A DNA stretch of 10,485 nt from Leclercia sp. UBA7405 (GTDB taxonomy: Bacteria > Pseudomonadota > Gammaproteobacteria > Enterobacterales > Enterobacteriaceae): assembly GCA_002469605.1 (NCBI GenBank), contig DKMV01000186.1, positions 1-10,485 on the forward strand. The letters run 5' to 3'. Shown here piece after piece: positions 6,414 to 10,485 of the stretch. Under the pieces are notes generated by a model. The model was given only the letters and a program-made list of their open reading frames with translations. It did no database searches and was not told the DNA's origin. The position numbers were made by a program, and so were the translations under genes. The stretch's first letter is position 1. The number at the start of each line of letters is the position of its first letter.

Positions 6414-6417
6414 CGGG

Positions 6418-9081
6418 ATGAGCCAACGCGGGCTGGAAGCGCTGTTACGACCTAAATCTATTTCGGTGATTGGCGCCTCGGACAGGGCGGGACGCGCCGG
6501 GCACTTTATGATGCGCAATCTGCTGGCGGGGGGCTTCAGCGGCCCGGTGCTGCCGGTCACGCCAAAATACAGGGCCGTCAGCGGCGTGCTCGCCTGGCCT
6601 ACCATCGACAGCCTGCCTTTCGCGCCTGACCTGGCAGTGATCTGTACCCATGCGAAACGCAACCTCGAACTGCTGCAACAGCTGGGCGAAAAAGGGTGTA
6701 AAGCCTGCATTATTCTCTCCGCACCCGCCAGCCAGCTGGAGGCGCTCAAAAGCTGCACCGCGCAGTGGCAGATTCGCCTGCTCGGTCCTAACAGTCTCGG
6801 GCTGCTCGCGCCCTGGCAAGGACTTAACGCCAGCTTCTCGCCGGTGCCGATTGAGAAAGGCCGCATCGCCTTTATCTCGCAGTCGGCAGCGGTCTCCAAT
6901 ACCATTCTCGACTGGGCGCAGCAGCGCAATCTGGGCTTCTCCTGGTTTATTGCGCTGGGCGACAGCCTGGATATCGACGTGGATGAGCTGCTCGACTTCC
7001 TGGCGCGGGACAGCAAAACCAGCGCCATTCTGCTCTACCTGGAACATTTAAGCGATGCGAGGCGGTTCGTCTCCGCCGCCCGCAGCGCGTCGCGCAATAA
7101 ACCCATTCTGGTTATCAAAAGCGGACGTAGTCCGGCAGCCCAGCGGTTATTACATTCCCATTCAGGGATGGATCCCGCCTGGGATGCAGCTATCCAGCGC
7201 GCCGGGCTGCTGCGCGTCCAGGATACCCACGAGCTTTTCTCTGCGGTCGAGACGCTGAGCCATATGCGCCCGCTGCGGGGCGACAGGTTAATGATTATCA
7301 GCAACGGCGCCGCCCCGGCTGCGCTGGCGCTGGACGAACTCTGGCTACGCAATGGTAAGCTCGCTAGCCTCAGCGAAGAGACGCTTGCGCGCCTGCGCGA
7401 GGCGCTGCCGCCAGGCGTGGAACCCGGTAATCCGCTCGATCTGCGCGACGACGCCAGCAGCGAGCATTATTTACGCTCGCTTGCCATTCTGCTCGACAGT
7501 CAGGAATTTGATGCCCTGATGGTCATTCATTCTCCCAGCGCGGCTGCGCCGGGAAGCGAGAGCGCACGCGCGCTGATCGACGCGGTGAAAAAGCACCCCC
7601 GCGGTAAGTATGTATCGCTGCTCACCAACTGGTGTGGGGAACACTCCTCCCAGGAAGCGCGCCGCCTGTTCAGCGAGGCGGGTCTGCCAACCTACCGCAC
7701 GCCGGAAGGAACGGTTACGGCCTTTATGCATATGGTGGAGTATCGGCGTAACCAGAAACAGCTGCGGGAACCCCCGGCGCTCCCTGCAAACCTCACCGCC
7801 AATACCAGCAACGCCCGCAGCCTGTTACAGCGGGCTATTGCGGAGGGGGCCCGCTCGCTGGATACCCATGAAGTCCAGCCGATCCTGAGCGCCTGGGGAA
7901 TGAATACCCTGCCCACCTGGATTGCCAGCGATAGCGCCGAAGCGGTGCATATCGCCGAGCAGATTGGCTATCCTGTGGCGCTGAAGTTACGCTCTCCGGA
8001 TATCCCGCATAAGTCCGACGTTCAGGGGGTGATGCTTTACCTGCGTACCGCGGCGGAAGTGCAGCAGGCGGCAGACGCCATTATCGATCGCGTTAAAATG
8101 ACCTGGCCGCAGGCGAGGATCCACGGTCTGCAGGTCCAGAGCATGGCCCACCGTGCGGGCGCGCAGGAGCTGCGGGTAGTGGTCGAGCAGGATCCGGTCT
8201 TCGGCCCGTTAATTATGCTGGGGGAAGGCGGCGTGGAGTGGCGCCCCGAAGAGCAGGCGGTAGTGGCCCTGCCGCCGCTGAACATGAACCTGGCGCGCTA
8301 CCTGATAATCCAGGCGATCAAGAGCAAAAAAATCCGCGGGCGCAGCGCTTTACGTCCTCTGGATATCACCGCCCTGAGCCAGTTCCTGGTGCAGGTCTCT
8401 AACTTGATTATCGACGCCCCGGAGATCCAGCGGCTGGATATTCACCCTCTGCTGGCTTCCGGCAGCGAGATGACCGCTCTGGATGTCACCCTGAATATTG
8501 CCGCCTTCGAGGGCGATCGCGACGGCCGGCTCGCCATCCGCCCTTATCCGCATCAGCTTGAAGAGTGGGTAGAGTTGAAAAACGGTGAACTATCGCTGTT
8601 TCGCCCAATTCTGCCGGAAGATGAGCCCCAGCTGCAGCGCTTTATCGCCCAGGTGACTAAAGAAGATTTGTACTATCGCTATTTCAGCGAAATCAACGAA
8701 TTTACTCACGACGACTTAGCCAACATGACGCAGATCGACTACGATCGGGAAATGGCGTTTGTGGCGGTTCGCCGCAGCGATGAGGGAGATGAGATCCTCG
8801 GCGTCACGCGGGCCATCTCCGATCCCGATAACGTTGATGCGGAGTTCGCCGTGCTGGTCCGCTCAGATTTAAAAGGGTTGGGTCTGGGAAGACGGCTGCT
8901 GGAGAAGCTTATCAGCTACACGCGGGATCATGGATTGCAGCGCCTCAATGGCATCACTATGCCGAATAATCAGGGCATGGTTTCGCTGGCGCGAAAACTG
9001 GGATTCGCCGTAGATGTGCAGCTTGAAGAGGGCATCGTCGGGCTGACGCTCCAGCTGATGCCGCAAGGTAAACAAGAGTAA
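6418..9081 (+). CDS. patZ: Protein lysine acetyltransferase Pat/PatZ (YfiQ)
   Basis: PatZ uses acetyl-CoA to acetylate lysines in proteins; its best known target in enterics is acetyl-CoA synthetase Acs, which it switches off. The 887-residue protein (E. coli 886) resembles an ADP-forming acyl-CoA synthetase over most of its length: CoA-binding domain (about 1-130), flavodoxin-like ligase domains (about 145-450) and an ATP-grasp-like part (about 480-700). A C-terminal GNAT acetyltransferase domain follows (about 725-880), with the acetyl-CoA loop KGLGLG (819-824) and Glu809, the proposed catalytic base in Salmonella Pat. The frame is open upstream to 6100 inside tapT, but AGGAGGG and the conserved MSQRGLEALLRP start fix the ATG at 6418. 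His248 is unusual (see findings). In E. coli the gene is activated by cAMP-CRP. Confidence 0.96.
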   Translation: MSQRGLEALLRPKSISVIGASDRAGRAGHFMMRNLLAGGFSGPVLPVTPKYRAVSGVLAWPTIDSLPFAPDLAVICTHAKRNLELLQQLGEKGCKACIILSAPASQLEALKSCTAQWQIRLLGPNSLGLLAPWQGLNASFSPVPIEKGRIAFISQSAAVSNTILDWAQQRNLGFSWFIALGDSLDIDVDELLDFLARDSKTSAILLYLEHLSDARRFVSAARSASRNKPILVIKSGRSPAAQRLLHSHSGMDPAWDAAIQRAGLLRVQDTHELFSAVETLSHMRPLRGDRLMIISNGAAPAALALDELWLRNGKLASLSEETLARLREALPPGVEPGNPLDLRDDASSEHYLRSLAILLDSQEFDALMVIHSPSAAAPGSESARALIDAVKKHPRGKYVSLLTNWCGEHSSQEARRLFSEAGLPTYRTPEGTVTAFMHMVEYRRNQKQLREPPALPANLTANTSNARSLLQRAIAEGARSLDTHEVQPILSAWGMNTLPTWIASDSAEAVHIAEQIGYPVALKLRSPDIPHKSDVQGVMLYLRTAAEVQQAADAIIDRVKMTWPQARIHGLQVQSMAHRAGAQELRVVVEQDPVFGPLIMLGEGGVEWRPEEQAVVALPPLNMNLARYLIIQAIKSKKIRGRSALRPLDITALSQFLVQVSNLIIDAPEIQRLDIHPLLASGSEMTALDVTLNIAAFEGDRDGRLAIRPYPHQLEEWVELKNGELSLFRPILPEDEPQLQRFIAQVTKEDLYYRYFSEINEFTHDDLANMTQIDYDREMAFVAVRRSDEGDEILGVTRAISDPDNVDAEFAVLVRSDLKGLGLGRRLLEKLISYTRDHGLQRLNGITMPNNQGMVSLARKLGFAVDVQLEEGIVGLTLQLMPQGKQE

Positions 9082-9094
9082 GGTACTGGAAATG

Positions 9095-9126
9095 TTGACC
9101 ACTTTCGCAGGCACTGATGATATGAT
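9095..9126 (+). promoter_or_regulatory. Probable pssA promoter (extended -10)
   Basis: TGA-TATGAT at 9118-9126 is an extended -10 box (TATGAT matches 5 of 6 positions). TTGACC (9095-9100, 5 of 6) lies 20 bases upstream of it, too far for an ideal -35 but close to consensus. The transcript would start near 9133, giving a leader of about 59 bases. It separates pssA from patZ transcription. Confidence 0.5.
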
Positions 9127-9137
9127 TGTCCGCTTCT

Positions 9138-9160
9138 GTTGTCTGCATGGTACAGATAAC
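9138..9160 (+). promoter_or_regulatory. Hairpin in the pssA leader
   Basis: GTTGTCTG (9138-9145) and CAGATAAC (9153-9160) form an 8-bp stem with one G-U pair (9141/9157) and a 7-base loop. It starts about five bases after the predicted pssA transcript start. No U-run follows, so it is a leader structure and not an intrinsic terminator. Confidence 0.4.
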
Positions 9161-9191
9161 CCTTCAATGAACAGAGAAGAATCGCACTGTG

Positions 9192-10485
9192 ATGTTGTCA
9201 AAATTTAAGCGCAATAAACATCAACAACACCTTGCTCAACTACCGAAGATTTCTCAGTCAGTTGATGATGTCGAGTTCTTTTACGCTCCTGCCCATTTCC
9301 GCGAGACGCTGCTGGAAAAAATTGCCAGCGCCACGCAGCGTATCTGTATTGTTGCGCTTTATCTTGAACAGGATGAAGGCGGCAGCGCTATTTTACATGC
9401 CCTCTACGAAGCCAAACGCCAGCGTCCGGAACTGGACGTACGCGTGCTGGTCGACTGGCATCGCGCCCAGCGTGGACGCATTGGCGCCGCAGCCGCAAAC
9501 ACCAATGCCGACTGGTATTGCCGCCTGGCTCAGGAAAATCCCGGTGTTGACGTGCCTGTTTATGGGGTGCCGGTAAATACGCGTGAAGCGCTCGGCGTGC
9601 TCCATTTCAAAGGTTTTATCATTGATGACAGCGTGCTCTACAGCGGCGCCAGTCTCAATGACGTCTATCTGCATCAGCTCGATAAATATCGCTACGACCG
9701 CTACCATCTGGTCCGTAATGCCCGCATGGCCGATATTATGTTTGAGTGGGTGGATCGCTACCTGGTGCATGGCCGCGCGGTGAATCGTCTTGACGATCCT
9801 GAGCGTCCAAAAAGCCCGGATATCAAAAATGATATTCGCCTTTTCCGCCAGGGGCTGCGGGATGCTTCGTTCCAGTTTCAGGGCGATGCCGGTAACGAAC
9901 AGCTTTCGGTCACGCCGCTGGTTGGCCTCGGCAAATCAAGCCTGCTGAACAAAACCATCTTCCATCTGATGCCCTGTGCAGAAGAGAAGCTGACCATCTG
10001 CACCCCCTATTTCAACCTGCCGGCCGTGCTGGTGCGCAATATCATTCAGCTACTGCGTGACGGTAAAAAGGTGGAGATCATTGTTGGCGATAAGACCGCG
10101 AACGATTTCTATATCCCGGAAGATCAGCCCTTCAAAATTATCGGCGCGCTGCCCTATCTCTATGAGATTAACCTGCGCCGTTTCCTGAGCCGCCTGCAAT
10201 ATTACGTGAATACGGACCAGCTGATTGTGCGCCTGTGGAAGGATGAAGATAACAGCTACCATCTGAAAGGGATGTGGGTCGATGACGAGTGGATGCTGCT
10301 GACCGGCAATAACCTCAACCCGCGCGCCTGGCGGCTCGATCTTGAAAATGCGATCCTTATCCACGATCCACGCCATGAGCTGGCCGCCCAGCGCGAGCGC
10401 GAGCTGGAGCTTATCCGAACCCATACCACGGTAGTTAACCACTATCGGGATCTGCAAAGCATCGCTGATTATCCGGTTCCAGGAA
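9192..10485 (+). CDS. pssA: CDP-diacylglycerol--serine O-phosphatidyltransferase (partial, 3' end missing)
   Basis: PssA condenses CDP-diacylglycerol with L-serine to phosphatidylserine, the committed step towards phosphatidylethanolamine; it works at the inner face of the membrane and is a member of the phospholipase D superfamily. The window holds 431 codons of an expected 451. Both HKD motifs are intact: HFKGFIIDD with His138, Lys140 and Asp145, and HLKGMWVDD with His357, Lys359 and Asp364. There are no transmembrane segments, as expected for a peripheral enzyme. The ATG at 9192 gives MLSKFKRNKHQQ, the conserved start; the Shine-Dalgarno sequence is weak (AGAGAAGA, about 12 bases upstream). 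The last visible residues read YPVPG, where I recall E. coli having YPVKV; the truncation prevents judging this. Confidence 0.95.
   Translation, partial: MLSKFKRNKHQQHLAQLPKISQSVDDVEFFYAPAHFRETLLEKIASATQRICIVALYLEQDEGGSAILHALYEAKRQRPELDVRVLVDWHRAQRGRIGAAAANTNADWYCRLAQENPGVDVPVYGVPVNTREALGVLHFKGFIIDDSVLYSGASLNDVYLHQLDKYRYDRYHLVRNARMADIMFEWVDRYLVHGRAVNRLDDPERPKSPDIKNDIRLFRQGLRDASFQFQGDAGNEQLSVTPLVGLGKSSLLNKTIFHLMPCAEEKLTICTPYFNLPAVLVRNIIQLLRDGKKVEIIVGDKTANDFYIPEDQPFKIIGALPYLYEINLRRFLSRLQYYVNTDQLIVRLWKDEDNSYHLKGMWVDDEWMLLTGNNLNPRAWRLDLENAILIHDPRHELAAQRERELELIRTHTTVVNHYRDLQSIADYPVPG

Noticed and set aside
6100..6417. An in-frame extension of patZ by 106 codons running back into tapT
   Set aside because: It overlaps the conserved end of tapT in another frame, has no family resemblance, and the strong AGGAGGG plus conserved MSQRGLEALL start place the true ATG at 6418.
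6405..7047. Two antisense frames of about 200 codons over the start of patZ
   Set aside because: Both mirror patZ codon bias, overlap each other in different frames and have no recognisable motifs.
1..10485. Mobile element, prophage, CRISPR array, RNA gene or foreign island
   Set aside because: All genes are core enteric genes in E. coli order, with no transposase, integrase, direct repeats, tRNA or rRNA sequence or sharp base-composition break.

Overview
The window is a stretch of core chromosome from an enteric bacterium (order Enterobacterales, family Enterobacteriaceae). Every gene reads as a close orthologue of an Escherichia coli K-12 gene, and the order matches E. coli: nadB, trmN6 (yfiC), srmB, grcA (yfiD), ung, yfiF, trxC, tapT (yfiP), patZ (yfiQ), pssA. 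Many substitutions and a GC-rich, C/G-ending codon style (strongest in tapT and patZ) point to a relative such as Enterobacter, Klebsiella, Citrobacter or a neighbour, not to E. coli itself. The genus cannot be fixed by reading alone. I see no insertion sequence, prophage, CRISPR array, tRNA, rRNA or sign of recent transfer.

Layout. The left edge holds the last 52 codons of nadB (+), whose end overlaps the convergent trmN6 (-) by 16 bases. trmN6 and srmB diverge from a 132-base gap. srmB (+) and grcA (-) converge on a strong bidirectional terminator. grcA and ung diverge from a 300-base AT-rich gap carrying the anaerobic control region of grcA, with two FNR-type boxes 53 bases apart. ung (+) and yfiF (-) converge on a GC-rich hairpin. 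yfiF and trxC diverge from a 205-base gap with a good sigma70 promoter and an OxyR-like site for trxC. trxC, tapT, patZ and the truncated pssA then follow on the + strand, separated by gaps of 70, 145 and 110 bases that each contain a hairpin.

The genes are a mixed housekeeping set rather than one pathway: NAD synthesis (nadB), tRNA and rRNA modification (trmN6, tapT, probably yfiF), ribosome assembly (srmB), repair of oxygen-damaged pyruvate formate-lyase (grcA), uracil removal from DNA (ung), a peroxide-linked thioredoxin (trxC), protein lysine acetylation (patZ) and phosphatidylserine synthesis (pssA).

I found no undescribed multi-gene system. The points most worth a second look are a His in the inactive acyl-CoA-synthetase-like half of PatZ at the place of the family's phospho-histidine; a long hairpin between tapT and patZ; a hairpin plus a tiny overlapping reading frame in the pssA leader; an 11-residue longer Arg/Asp-rich tail in YfiF; and a tapT start without a Shine-Dalgarno sequence.
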